A DNA stretch of 64,000 nucleotides, taken from the NCBI RefSeq assembly GCF_002797325.1, contig NZ_KZ454938.1:1314267-1378266 (forward strand), given 5' to 3'. This stretch comes from Bacillus sp. FJAT-45037 (GTDB taxonomy: Bacteria > Bacillota > Bacilli > Bacillales > Bacillaceae_D). Each line of letters opens with the position of its first letter. Within the stretch, counting starts at the first letter, position 1. Made by a program: the position numbers and the translations under genes. The notes beneath the pieces are model-generated. The model saw only the letters and a program-made list of their open reading frames with translations. It searched no databases and was not told where the DNA came from. This document shows positions 46,885 to 55,466 of this stretch, in pieces.

Positions 46885-47652
46885 TTATTTCATTTGCATT
46901 CGTATTGCTCCATCTAAACGAATGACTTCTCCATTTAACATTGGATTTTTTATGATATGTTCAGTGAGTTGTGCGTATTCTTTTGGATTGCCAAGTCTTT
47001 TCGGAAACGGGGTCATGTTTCCAAGTGATTCTTTTGCCGCCGCTGGTAACGAGGCAAACATTGGGGTCTCGAATATACCTGGTGCAATCGTTATCACTCG
47101 AATCCCATGTGTAGCTAGTTCGCGAGCTAAGGGCAGAGTCATACTGACAATAGCACCTTTTGATGCTGCATAAGCAGCTTGCCCGATCTGACCGTCAAAC
47201 GCTGCAACGGACGCGGTATTAATAATCACACCTCGTTCTCCATCTCGATTTTCTTCATTACCTTGCATCGCAACTGTTGCATGCTGAATCATCGAAAACG
47301 TACCATTTAAATTGACATTTAACACTTTTTTGAACGTATCAATGCCATGTATTCCACTTTTTCCAGTTATTTTTTTAGCGATCCCAATCCCGGCACAATT
47401 GACTAATCCATAAATGGAACCATATCGTTCAAGAGCAAAATCGACTGCTCTTTTCGCTTCCTCATCATCTGTTACATCTGTTTGTATGAACGACACTTGG
47501 CTACCTAGCTCCTCAACAAGTTCAAAGGCTTTCAGTTCATCCCGATCGACAATGACAATGTTTCCTTCATTCGCAGCGATCATACGCACCGTAGCTTCAC
47601 CTAATCCTGATGCACCACCTGTAACGAGAAAGGTCTTGTTTTTCATTCTCAT
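46885..47652 (-). CDS. 3-hydroxyacyl-CoA dehydrogenase, type II SDR
   Basis: A 255-residue SDR like mammalian HSD17B10, which oxidises 3-hydroxyacyl-CoA, often branched-chain. TGGASGLGEAT near residue 12, NCAGIGIAKK near 90, Ser in NTASVAAFDG, YAASKGA near 160, and the short C-terminus MLNGEVIRLDGAIRM. SD GAGGGGGG 6 bases upstream. Last gene of a four-gene unit (acyl-CoA dehydrogenase, racemase, thiolase, SDR) that covers most beta-oxidation steps except hydration. Confidence 0.82.
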   Translation of the reverse strand: MRMKNKTFLVTGGASGLGEATVRMIAANEGNIVIVDRDELKAFELVEELGSQVSFIQTDVTDDEEAKRAVDFALERYGSIYGLVNCAGIGIAKKITGKSGIHGIDTFKKVLNVNLNGTFSMIQHATVAMQGNEENRDGERGVIINTASVAAFDGQIGQAAYAASKGAIVSMTLPLARELATHGIRVITIAPGIFETPMFASLPAAAKESLGNMTPFPKRLGNPKEYAQLTEHIIKNPMLNGEVIRLDGAIRMQMK

Positions 47653-47670
47653 TGTTTGCCCCCCTCTCCT

Positions 47671-48822
47671 TTATTCAATTCGTTCAATAATGGTCGCGTT
47701 GGCCATACCAAATCCTTCACAAATTGCTTGAAGCCCATACCGTTGATTCGTTCGCTCTAGTTCATGTAGCATCGTGACCATGAGACGAGCGCCACTAGCA
47801 CCGAGTGGATGACCGAGAGCAATTGCCCCTCCATTTGGATTCAGCTTGCTAAGATCTGCGCCAACTTCCTTCGCCCAGATTAAAGGGACTGGCGCGAACG
47901 CTTCATTCACTTCATAAACATCCATATCTTTCATCGTTAAGTTAGCTTTTTGAAGGACTTTTTCTGTTGCGGGAATCGGGCCCGTTAACATTAATGTCGG
48001 ATCTGATCCAACAACAGATCTAGCAAGGATTCGGCAGCGTGGTTTAAGACCTAACTGCTCTGCTTTTTCACGCGACATCAATAAAATAGCCGCAGCTCCG
48101 TCACTCATTTGACTCGCATTCCCCGCAGTAATCGTTCCATCTTCTTTAAAGACCGTTTTTAATGATTGAAGAGCTTCTAATGTCGTATCTTCTCTTGGTC
48201 CTTCGTCTTTTGTGAGTGAGATGAGATGCCCATCTGGAGTTGTGTATTCAATCGGCATTACTTCTCGGTCAAAACGTCCTTCTTTCCAAGCTTGGATCGC
48301 TTTTCTGTGACTTGATAAAGCAAATTGATCAAGTTCCGATTTCGATAACTCCCATTTTTCGACCATTCGTTCAGCAGACACTCCTTGATGTAGCATCTCG
48401 TATTGATCACTAAGCTTTTCACTATAGGAGACCCCTTGCATATTTGAAAACATCGGCACTCGTGTCATATGCTCGACGCCAGCGGCAACAACGACCTCCA
48501 TATCTCCACTCGCAATCGCTTGTGCAGCAAAATGTACAGCTTGTTGGCTTGAACCACATTGACGATCAATGGTCACACCAGGTACTTCAATCGGATACCC
48601 TGCGATTAATGCAGCAGCTCGCCCCACATCAGCCGCTTGTTCGCCTACTTGTGAGACACAGCCAACAATCACATCCTCTATTTCTCGTGCATCAATCTTA
48701 GTCCGATTGATGATTTCTTTTAAAGGTAGAGCTAGAAGTTCATCTGCTCGAACCTCTGAAAATGCTCCTTTTCTTTTAGCTAGTGGTGTACGAACGGCTT
48801 CTACAATAACAACGTCTCTCAT
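47671..48822 (-). CDS. Thiolase (acetyl-CoA acyltransferase)
   Basis: A 383-residue thiolase that cleaves 3-oxoacyl-CoA. Nucleophilic Cys in VTIDRQCGSSQQAVHFA near residue 88, His in NPNGGAIALGHPLGASGARL near 340, and the second Cys in AICEGFGMA near 372; the usual CxGGGxG there reads CEGFGM, a modest departure. ATG 48822 is preferred, though TTG 48828 is nearer an AAAGGA. The stop lies 18 bases before the SDR start. Confidence 0.87.
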   Translation of the reverse strand: MRDVVIVEAVRTPLAKRKGAFSEVRADELLALPLKEIINRTKIDAREIEDVIVGCVSQVGEQAADVGRAAALIAGYPIEVPGVTIDRQCGSSQQAVHFAAQAIASGDMEVVVAAGVEHMTRVPMFSNMQGVSYSEKLSDQYEMLHQGVSAERMVEKWELSKSELDQFALSSHRKAIQAWKEGRFDREVMPIEYTTPDGHLISLTKDEGPREDTTLEALQSLKTVFKEDGTITAGNASQMSDGAAAILLMSREKAEQLGLKPRCRILARSVVGSDPTLMLTGPIPATEKVLQKANLTMKDMDVYEVNEAFAPVPLIWAKEVGADLSKLNPNGGAIALGHPLGASGARLMVTMLHELERTNQRYGLQAICEGFGMANATIIERIE

Positions 48823-48828
48823 GATCAA

Positions 48829-49878
48829 TCATTCCTTTCTCGTTAACATTTTTTTGGTTGCGATCGGTTTAACCCTACTAAGTTCTTCGTCGATAAGACC
48901 TCGTTCCTTTATGAGGGGAGAAGTGATGGCTTCATCTGTTGTGAGTACAGGACTGAGACAACAATCCACCTCAGTCGAAAATTGGTTCCACTCCTCGTAG
49001 GTTCTGCTTTTAAATAGATCAATAATTTCTTTCGATACGCTGCTTTCCTCGTCATGCCGAGATGACCGCTCGGAAACCCACTCATGTTTATTCACAGCAA
49101 GACAAAAATTACTCCAAAAATGAGGCTCTAATGCTCCGAGTGCAACATAACGACCATCTTTTGTTTCATAGATTGAATAATTAACATACTGACCGTTCAG
49201 TTCATCCACTCCGCACGGACGATTCGTTTCCTGATAAATCAGGTCATGGCTACCAAGCATCGCAAAGAGAGCATCGGTTAATGATACATCTAAATGAACC
49301 CCTTCACCTGTTTGATGACGCGAAAGAAGAGCTGCGAGAATTTGTTCGCTCGCATGCATTCCTCCAAGATAATCTGCATATTGAATCTTTGCATGAATCG
49401 GTCTACCACTATCGTCAGTCATCAAAGAGAGAAAGCCCGCATCAGCCATATAATTAAGATCATGACTCCCGAATCCCTGTTTAAAATGAGTAGCTTGACC
49501 GTAGCCTGAGATTGAACAATAAATTAATGAAGGATGAAGATTCTTGAGGGTTTGATAATCTAAACCTAATTTCTTCATCACCCCTGGTCGAAATGATTCA
49601 ATGACCACATCGGCACGAAGGATTCGATCGAGTACATCTTGACGGTCCACGCCTTCCTTTAAGTTTCTGTTGATGGATTGTTTGTTCCAATTGGTTGCAG
49701 CATAAATGACACCTTCCCCTTCATACATCGTCGATAATGACTTTGCTGGATCACCATTTGGTGGTTCCACCTTCGTTACAGTTGCGCCCATATCAGCGAG
49801 ACGCAGAGTTGCATAAGGGCCCGGCAAGTAATTGGTGAAATCAATCACTGAAATGGAAGACAATAACTGTTTCTTCAT
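48829..49878 (-). CDS. CaiB/BaiF family, alpha-methylacyl-CoA racemase-like
   Basis: A 349-residue member of the class III CoA-transferase fold. It looks like the racemase branch: FTNYLPGPYATLRLADMGATVTKVE at the start, SGYGQ near 130, HDLNYMADAG (catalytic His of AMACR) and YADYLGG (catalytic Asp) near 165. Racemases make 2-methylacyl-CoA esters fit for acyl-CoA dehydrogenase, matching its place in this operon. It is a little short for the family. Start ATG overlaps the dehydrogenase stop (ATGA), so translation is coupled. Confidence 0.8.
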   Translation of the reverse strand: MKKQLLSSISVIDFTNYLPGPYATLRLADMGATVTKVEPPNGDPAKSLSTMYEGEGVIYAATNWNKQSINRNLKEGVDRQDVLDRILRADVVIESFRPGVMKKLGLDYQTLKNLHPSLIYCSISGYGQATHFKQGFGSHDLNYMADAGFLSLMTDDSGRPIHAKIQYADYLGGMHASEQILAALLSRHQTGEGVHLDVSLTDALFAMLGSHDLIYQETNRPCGVDELNGQYVNYSIYETKDGRYVALGALEPHFWSNFCLAVNKHEWVSERSSRHDEESSVSKEIIDLFKSRTYEEWNQFSTEVDCCLSPVLTTDEAITSPLIKERGLIDEELSRVKPIATKKMLTRKE

Positions 49879-51017
49879 GATAATCCCATCTTTTTTGCAA
49901 TAATCGATTTCATTATTTCATTTGTGCCTGCATAGATCGCAGATACCGGAATATCTCTTGATCTACGAGAAATTTCATATTCTTCCATGTACCCATAGCC
50001 CCCATGTAATTGCACACAAGTGCTTACAACTTCTTTCGCGAGATCGGTCAGCCACCATTTAGCCATCGAGACTTCCTTCACAACGTCCTCCCCGTTCATA
50101 TGGCGAGTGACAAGCGAGTGTAAGAAGGTCTCTCCGATTTCTACTTTTGTTTCCATCTCTACTAGTGAAAATTGATTATGTTGAAAGCTTCCAATGGGTT
50201 GGCCAAATGCTTTTCTCCCTTTGACATAATCAAGCGTTAAATCAAGGGTTCTTCTAGCAGATGTCGCAGCAGCAATCGCAACGATCAGTCTCTCTTGTTG
50301 TAATTGTTCCATCAAATAATAGAAGCCACGCCCTTCTTCTCCTAATAGATTCGAAGCTGGAACTTGCACATCTTCAAACGTAAGCTCCAGTGTGTCTTGT
50401 GAGCGAAGTCCAACCTTATCTAGTTTCTTCCCTTTGATAAATCCAAGGGTGTCAGCCTCAACAACTAATAAGCTAATCCCTTTATGGGCTGGGGTTGCAT
50501 GTGGATTTGTTTTGCACACAACGACAAACAAGTCACCGTGCAGCCCATTTGAGATAAATGTTTTTGAACCATTAAGGACATAAGAATCACCTTTTTTGAT
50601 AGCAGTTGTTCTAATCGCTGCAAGATCCGATCCTGTTCCTGGTTCAGTCATCGCAATCGCTGACACGAATTCACCTGTCGTACACTTCGGTAGCCAACGC
50701 TCTTTTTGTTCCCTCGTTCCGTAATGGTACATATAAGGTACAACGACATCATTATGTAACGGGATGCCCACAAGGCTAGAACCAATTCGTTCTAACTCTT
50801 CAATTAAAACAAAAGAATATCCAAAGTCAGCCGCTCCGCCTCCATATTCAACAGGTAACCATGGGCAAAGTAACCCTTCACTACCAAGCTTGTACCATAC
50901 CTCACGCGGGATAAGTTCTTCTTTTTCCCACTTTTCATAATGAGGCTTAATTTCTTTTTCTAAAAAACCTCGAATGGCTCGTCTGAAAATATGGTGTTCT
51001 TCACTTAAAAAATCCAA
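49875..51017 (-). CDS. Acyl-CoA dehydrogenase
   Basis: A 380-residue flavoprotein that introduces the alpha-beta double bond into acyl-CoA. FAD/substrate segments AIAMTEPGTGSDLAAIRTTA near 130, KTFISNG, then RKAFGQPIGSFQHNQFSLVEM near 265, QLHGGYGYMEEYEISRRSRD near 335 and YAGTNEIM near 365. The Glu of the YEGT form is replaced by Ala, as in the long-chain/isovaleryl type, where the base lies elsewhere in the sequence. First gene of the operon; GGGGGGAG is about 9 bases upstream, and a strong cre site sits 18 bases before the start. Confidence 0.87.
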   Translation of the reverse strand: MDFLSEEHHIFRRAIRGFLEKEIKPHYEKWEKEELIPREVWYKLGSEGLLCPWLPVEYGGGAADFGYSFVLIEELERIGSSLVGIPLHNDVVVPYMYHYGTREQKERWLPKCTTGEFVSAIAMTEPGTGSDLAAIRTTAIKKGDSYVLNGSKTFISNGLHGDLFVVVCKTNPHATPAHKGISLLVVEADTLGFIKGKKLDKVGLRSQDTLELTFEDVQVPASNLLGEEGRGFYYLMEQLQQERLIVAIAAATSARRTLDLTLDYVKGRKAFGQPIGSFQHNQFSLVEMETKVEIGETFLHSLVTRHMNGEDVVKEVSMAKWWLTDLAKEVVSTCVQLHGGYGYMEEYEISRRSRDIPVSAIYAGTNEIMKSIIAKKMGLS

Positions 51018-51034
51018 TTTATCTCCCCCCCTTA

Positions 51035-51048
51035 TAGAAGCGCTTACA
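51035..51048 (-). promoter_or_regulatory. cre site before the acyl-CoA degradation operon
   Basis: Minus TGTAAGCGCTTCTA matches 12 of 14 cre positions including the CG core. CcpA repression in the presence of good sugars is likely. Confidence 0.7.
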
Positions 51049-51163
51049 ATGTATGATATGCGAGCGATCTTCCAACTTGCCTATCACTTCTTCTAAAATT
51101 CAGACTATTAATAATACTTCTTTGTTTGGAGAAGAGATTCCTGCTTATAAACCAAATTCCAAC

Positions 51164-51193
51164 AAAAAACTCCTTGATCATGATCAAGGAGAT
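51164..51193 (-). terminator. Terminator after the lipoprotein gene at 51205
   Basis: A 22-base perfect palindrome (51170-51191) starting CTCCTTGATCA, then GTTTTTTGTT on minus. Confidence 0.75.
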
Positions 51194-51204
51194 CTGTCGT
51201 TATG

Positions 51205-51888
51205 TTAGGGATGGTGAATGTCACGGACTATCGCTGTTAACCTCCAGTTATCATCCGCTCGTTTGTAAACTAGACGGACCGCTTGCCAATCCATTTCAAT
51301 TTCTGTTGGCTCTGCGTAATACTCCACATAGATTGCTTCTGGAAAGTTATCATGAATCGTATTAAGAATTCCACCGCTTTGAACAACCGACTCATTATAT
51401 GTCACCTGATGGTATACAATGGGACGATTCCCATGATGTTTAAATAAATAATTCTGTACATACTCGTTCGGGGACATCTTAAATTCTTGATCACCGTTAT
51501 CATAACCCCATATATAATCCACCCCATCACCTAAGTGCTTTACCTGTTCTTTTGTAAAGTGTAATTCATTACGTTCATCACTTCCTAATGCGGCAAAAAA
51601 TGAAAAAGTTAAGCCGAACTTTTCGTGTGTATGCTGAGCAATCAACTTCCAATCAAATGTTTCTAATGCTCGCAACAAAGTATCTGACTTCCCTAGTAGT
51701 TGGTCCTCTGTAGAAATGATTTCTTCTTTTTCATCTTCAATCTCTTCCTTCTCTTGTTCTAGTAACTGTTCTTCTTGGTCAGTGACACTCGGTTGTTCCG
51801 GTTCCAAATTAACCTCAGGATCATTCGCTGTTTGACATACTGATAGGATGAGCCCTAAGCAAATACATAGTGCGATTAATTTTTCCAC
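51205..51888 (-). CDS. Putative lipoprotein of unknown function
   Basis: A 227-residue protein starting at GTG 51888 (AAAGGAGG 7 bases upstream). The signal peptide ends in a weak lipobox LILSVCQ (Cys near 18). A Glu-rich linker follows (residues 25-60, with a run EEQLLEQEKEEIEDEKEE), then a globular domain of about 165 residues with FDWKLIAQHTHEKFGLTFSF and VRLVYKRADDNWRLTAIV, resembling small secreted domains seen in other Bacillus lipoproteins. No function can be assigned. Divergent from the CAP-domain gene. Confidence 0.65.
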   Translation of the reverse strand: MEKLIALCICLGLILSVCQTANDPEVNLEPEQPSVTDQEEQLLEQEKEEIEDEKEEIISTEDQLLGKSDTLLRALETFDWKLIAQHTHEKFGLTFSFFAALGSDERNELHFTKEQVKHLGDGVDYIWGYDNGDQEFKMSPNEYVQNYLFKHHGNRPIVYHQVTYNESVVQSGGILNTIHDNFPEAIYVEYYAEPTEIEMDWQAVRLVYKRADDNWRLTAIVRDIHHP

Positions 51889-51990
51889 ATGTGTTCCTCC
51901 TTTCGTAATAAAAGTCATATCCCTACTAACCTCCTAAGCAACCATTTATTACCGCTATATATAAAAATGCTTTCATATTAATATAGATTT

Positions 51991-52617
51991 ATGAGACATT
52001 TCAAACGATTTACCTCACTTATATTGTTGTCAGTTGCTCTAGTCTTTGGTTTTGGCGGTACAGGTGTTGAGGCCTCTACTTCTCATACCGTAGCGTCTGG
52101 AGATACGATGTGGAAGGTTGCTCTTCGCTACCAAGTTGGCGTAAGCGAAATTATTAATGCAAACCCACAAGTGTCTAATCCGAACATGATCTATCCAGGT
52201 CAACGCTTGAATATCCCAAGCGCAAGTAGTTACCTATCAATGGAAGAAGAAGTAGTTAGCTTGGTAAATACAGAACGTGCAAAACATGGCTTGCAACCCC
52301 TTCAAAGTAACTGGGAGCTCTCTCGTGTTGCTCGTTACAAGTCAGAGGATATGCGTGACAAAAACTACTTCAGTCACACATCACCAACATATGGTAGTCC
52401 TCATCAAATGATTCGTAACTTCGGTATCTCATACCGTGCATCAGGAGAAAACATCGCAGCAGGTCAAACATCTGCACAAGCTGTATTCAATGCATGGATG
52501 AACAGCAAAGGTCACCGCGAAAACATCTTATCATCAAACTACACACAAATTGGTGTAGGATATGCTAAAGGTGGTTCATACGGACACTACTGGACGCAAA
52601 TGTTTATCGGTCGCTAA
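51991..52617 (+). CDS. Secreted LysM-CAP (SCP-like) domain protein, YkwD-like
   Basis: A 208-residue exported protein: signal peptide (FTSLILLSVALVFGFGGTGVEA), one LysM domain (about residues 30-75, HTVASGDTMWKVALRYQVGV, IYPGQRLNIP) that binds peptidoglycan, and a CAP domain (about 85-208) with VNTERAKHGL, YFSHTSPTYGSP, GENIAAGQ and GHRENILSSNYTQIGVGYA, including the conserved His/Glu set. Related to B. subtilis YkwD. No SD precedes the ATG, and the region upstream is AT-rich with -10-like strings ending within a few bases of it, so translation may be leaderless or SD-free. Confidence 0.85.
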   Translation: MRHFKRFTSLILLSVALVFGFGGTGVEASTSHTVASGDTMWKVALRYQVGVSEIINANPQVSNPNMIYPGQRLNIPSASSYLSMEEEVVSLVNTERAKHGLQPLQSNWELSRVARYKSEDMRDKNYFSHTSPTYGSPHQMIRNFGISYRASGENIAAGQTSAQAVFNAWMNSKGHRENILSSNYTQIGVGYAKGGSYGHYWTQMFIGR

Positions 52618-52646
52618 AACGAGGGAATATCCCTCGTTTTTTTATT
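52616..52646 (+). terminator. Terminator after the CAP-domain gene
   Basis: Arms AAACGAGGGA and TCCCTCGTTT around a 3-base loop, followed by TTTTTTATTTT. Confidence 0.8.
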
Positions 52647-52728
52647 TTGTTCATTTCCAACCTTCATTCTTATTTCCCTTATAAATCAAAAGAAGCTATG
52701 ATAACTGTAGAAAGGTCGTGAAAGTTCT

Positions 52729-53865
52729 ATGCTCACTTCATTACTTCTACTTATTTGTCTTTTTTGGCTTGTTATTTACATAGATGCCTTAATCGGAATG
52801 AAAAAAATAGAGCGGCTTGAATCTGTAAAACAGAAACCGAGTGAAACACCACTCCTATCGGTTATTGTTGCTGCTAGAGATGAAGAAGCATCGATTGAAA
52901 AAAGTTTACGTTCTCAACTGAAGCAAACGTACAAGCAAATAGAATGGATTGTAGTTAATGATCGGTCGAACGATGCCACGGGAGAAATCATCGACCTTAT
53001 CAGTAAGGAAGATCCGCGATTTCATACACTACATATTACATCACTCGATAAAGGGTGGCTTGGCAAAAATCACGCCTTGTATAGAGGTTACCTGAAAGCA
53101 AAAGGGGAGTATCTCCTATTTACTGATGCAGATATTCTCTACCATCCAAAAACCATTGAAAAAGCAATTTCCTATGTTCAAGAAAATCAACTAGACCACC
53201 TCACGCTTGCTCCTAATATGAGTGTGAAACGTTTTTGGCCAAAAGCATTTGTAACCTTTTTCTTATTTGGTTTTTCATTCTTCAAACGTCCGTGGAAGGC
53301 CAATGATGATAAGAGCAAAACAGCAATTGGGATTGGCGCGTTCAATCTTGTGAAAAGAACAGCCTACGAAAAAATTGGCACTCATAGAGCGATTAAAGAA
53401 CGTCCAGATGATGATTTAATGCTTGGGATACGCATAAAAGGACATGGCTATAAGCAGCGAATGCTCACTGCTTTATCTTTCATAGAAGTTGAATGGTATG
53501 CCACGTTAAAGGATGCATTTATCGGATTAGAAAAAAACACTTTTGCTGGACTGCATTACCGGTACTCGATGGTGTGGATTGCCGTAACAGGGGTCTTCAC
53601 GACACATGTAATTCCATTTATTACATTGTTTTTTGCTCATCCTTTAAACCAAACACTTTCTTTGGTCGCTATAGGATTAATTGGATTGCTTTATATCCAA
53701 ACCGTTAACCGAATGACTAAGGGGGCACTAAAGTCCTTGCCTGTCTTTCCAATAACTGCGCTTCTCTTTCTATATTGTATTGCTCGTGCGGCGTTCTTAA
53801 CGGCAAAACGTGGAGGAATCATGTGGCGAGGTACATTTTATTCAATGAAAGATTTACGCAAATAA
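52729..53865 (+). CDS. Membrane glycosyltransferase, family 2 (CrtQ/HpnB-like)
   Basis: A 378-residue GT2 enzyme. An N-terminal membrane anchor (1-22) is followed by the GT-A fold: LLSVIVAARDEEASIEKSLRSQ near residue 40, VNDRSNDATG near 75, KGWLGKNHALYRGYLKAKGEYLLFTDADI (DxD metal site near 132), and ERPDDDLMLGIRIKGHGYK near 225. Three or four membrane segments end the protein. The GKNHAL...TDADI pattern fits transferases acting on carotenoid or hopanoid-type lipids, but the acceptor is unknown. The SD is weak. Monocistronic. Confidence 0.75.
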   Translation: MLTSLLLLICLFWLVIYIDALIGMKKIERLESVKQKPSETPLLSVIVAARDEEASIEKSLRSQLKQTYKQIEWIVVNDRSNDATGEIIDLISKEDPRFHTLHITSLDKGWLGKNHALYRGYLKAKGEYLLFTDADILYHPKTIEKAISYVQENQLDHLTLAPNMSVKRFWPKAFVTFFLFGFSFFKRPWKANDDKSKTAIGIGAFNLVKRTAYEKIGTHRAIKERPDDDLMLGIRIKGHGYKQRMLTALSFIEVEWYATLKDAFIGLEKNTFAGLHYRYSMVWIAVTGVFTTHVIPFITLFFAHPLNQTLSLVAIGLIGLLYIQTVNRMTKGALKSLPVFPITALLFLYCIARAAFLTAKRGGIMWRGTFYSMKDLRK

Positions 53866-53866
53866 A

Positions 53867-53901
53867 ATCCGCACAATGATCCATTCACTTGTGCGGATTC
53901 T
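53867..53901. terminator. Bidirectional terminator between the glycosyltransferase and acyl-CoA synthetase genes
   Basis: Arms AAATCCGCACAA and TTGTGCGGATT around a 12-base loop; TTCTT on plus and TTTATTT on minus. Confidence 0.75.
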
Positions 53902-53906
53902 TCTAT

Positions 53907-55433
53907 CTATCTTACTTTCTCACTCCAACCTCTGAGCGTTGTTTTTAAAACTTTCCCACTTGCATTTCTAGGTAATTCTTCAACAAAGTCTACTTTACTC
54001 GGACATTTATATTTTGCAATCCTTGATCGGCAATAGGAGATAATCTCATCTTCTGTGATGGTAGCTTGCTGTTTTACCACAACATATGCTTTAACAGCTT
54101 CTCCTAAAACAGGATCAGGTACACCTATGACGGCAGACTCGACTAATTCACTGATCTCATAGAGGATTTCCTCGACTTCAACAGGATAAACATTTTCTCC
54201 GCCACGGATGATCATATCTTTCTTGCGATCGACAATATATAAAAATCCTTCTGCATCTAATCTTCCTAGATCTCCACTATATAGCCAGCCATTTTTTAAA
54301 CTAGCGTTAGTTGCCTCTCGATTCTTTAAATACCCTTTCATCACTTGAGGCCCCATAACAATAATCTCGCCAACTTCTCCAATCGGCACTTCATCCCCTT
54401 CGCTATCAACTACCCGAACATCGGTATATGGAAGGGCTTTTCCGACAGAACCGATCTTCGTTAGGGCGTCACTATCTAGTAATGTCGTTGCAGCCGGTGC
54501 ATTTTCAGTTTGCCCGTATAAGTTTTGTACCCGAACCCCACTAAAGGATTCCTTCACCTTCTTCACTAATTCATAAGGCATCGGAGCCGCTCCATACGTT
54601 AACAAACGCATGGATGGAAATTGATGTTCTTTTAACGTCGGTTCATTTAGCAGTAAGTTGTACATCGCGGGTACACCAAAGAAAATACTCACATTTTGTT
54701 CTTCCATCGTTTGAAGAGCTTGTTTTGTTGAGAAAGCACTTTCTATAATGACAGTGCCGCCTGCATAAATCGTTGGAATCGTAAATACATGACTAGCTGC
54801 ACAATGAAATAAGGGAGCGACAATTTGCATCCGATCTGTTGCTTGAAGATTCATCGACTCTTTCCAAATGATAGCGGTTGCTCGAATATTCTCATTTGAT
54901 AACATGACACCTTTTGGTTTTCCTGTAGTACCCGAAGTATAAAAGACCACAGCCGTATCCTCAGCTTCTCGAACAACTTGTTGCAACGCTTTAGAGCTAG
55001 AACCGTTTACCATTAGATCTTCAATACGTGAATCTCCTTCTTCGTATCCTATCGTCCATTTGTTTGTTATAGAGTGATTTTCTTGAATGATGTCCTTAGC
55101 CACAGCTTCAAAAGAGCAATCAAAGATGAACCCCTTTGCTTCTGAATGATTGATAATGTAGCTAATTTCATAGCTTGATAACTTATGATTAATAGGGAGC
55201 ACTGTCACCCCTGCTAGCTGGCATGCATAATAGCAAATAACAAACATATCAGAGTTCGGTATTAAAAGCGCGATAATATCTTCTTTTTCATAACCACAGT
55301 CTTTAAAATGACCTGCGAGCTGTTCCACATACTGATAAAACTCTTGATAGGTTGTCTCTTTTTCTTGAAATACCGTGATGAGTTGATCGGGTGTCTCTTG
55401 AGCCTGTTTTTTTAACTGATCAATAATAAACAC
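53907..55433 (-). CDS. AMP-dependent acyl-CoA synthetase
   Basis: A 508-residue ligase that activates a carboxylic acid to acyl-CoA with ATP. Motifs: P-loop VVFYTSGTTGKPKGVMLSNEN near 175, YGQTENAPA near 305, GWLYSGDLGRLDAEGF near 390, DMIIRGGENVYPVEVEEIL near 412, and the catalytic Lys in PRNASGKVLKTTLRG near 495. Length and motifs place it among medium/long-chain or aromatic acid ligases; the acid is unknown. It is second in an operon with a permease (33 bases apart), which suggests uptake followed by activation. Confidence 0.87.
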   Translation of the reverse strand: MFIIDQLKKQAQETPDQLITVFQEKETTYQEFYQYVEQLAGHFKDCGYEKEDIIALLIPNSDMFVICYYACQLAGVTVLPINHKLSSYEISYIINHSEAKGFIFDCSFEAVAKDIIQENHSITNKWTIGYEEGDSRIEDLMVNGSSSKALQQVVREAEDTAVVFYTSGTTGKPKGVMLSNENIRATAIIWKESMNLQATDRMQIVAPLFHCAASHVFTIPTIYAGGTVIIESAFSTKQALQTMEEQNVSIFFGVPAMYNLLLNEPTLKEHQFPSMRLLTYGAAPMPYELVKKVKESFSGVRVQNLYGQTENAPAATTLLDSDALTKIGSVGKALPYTDVRVVDSEGDEVPIGEVGEIIVMGPQVMKGYLKNREATNASLKNGWLYSGDLGRLDAEGFLYIVDRKKDMIIRGGENVYPVEVEEILYEISELVESAVIGVPDPVLGEAVKAYVVVKQQATITEDEIISYCRSRIAKYKCPSKVDFVEELPRNASGKVLKTTLRGWSEKVR

Positions 55434-55466
55434 ATAGATTCCCCTTTCACTTTCTAAATCGGTTGA

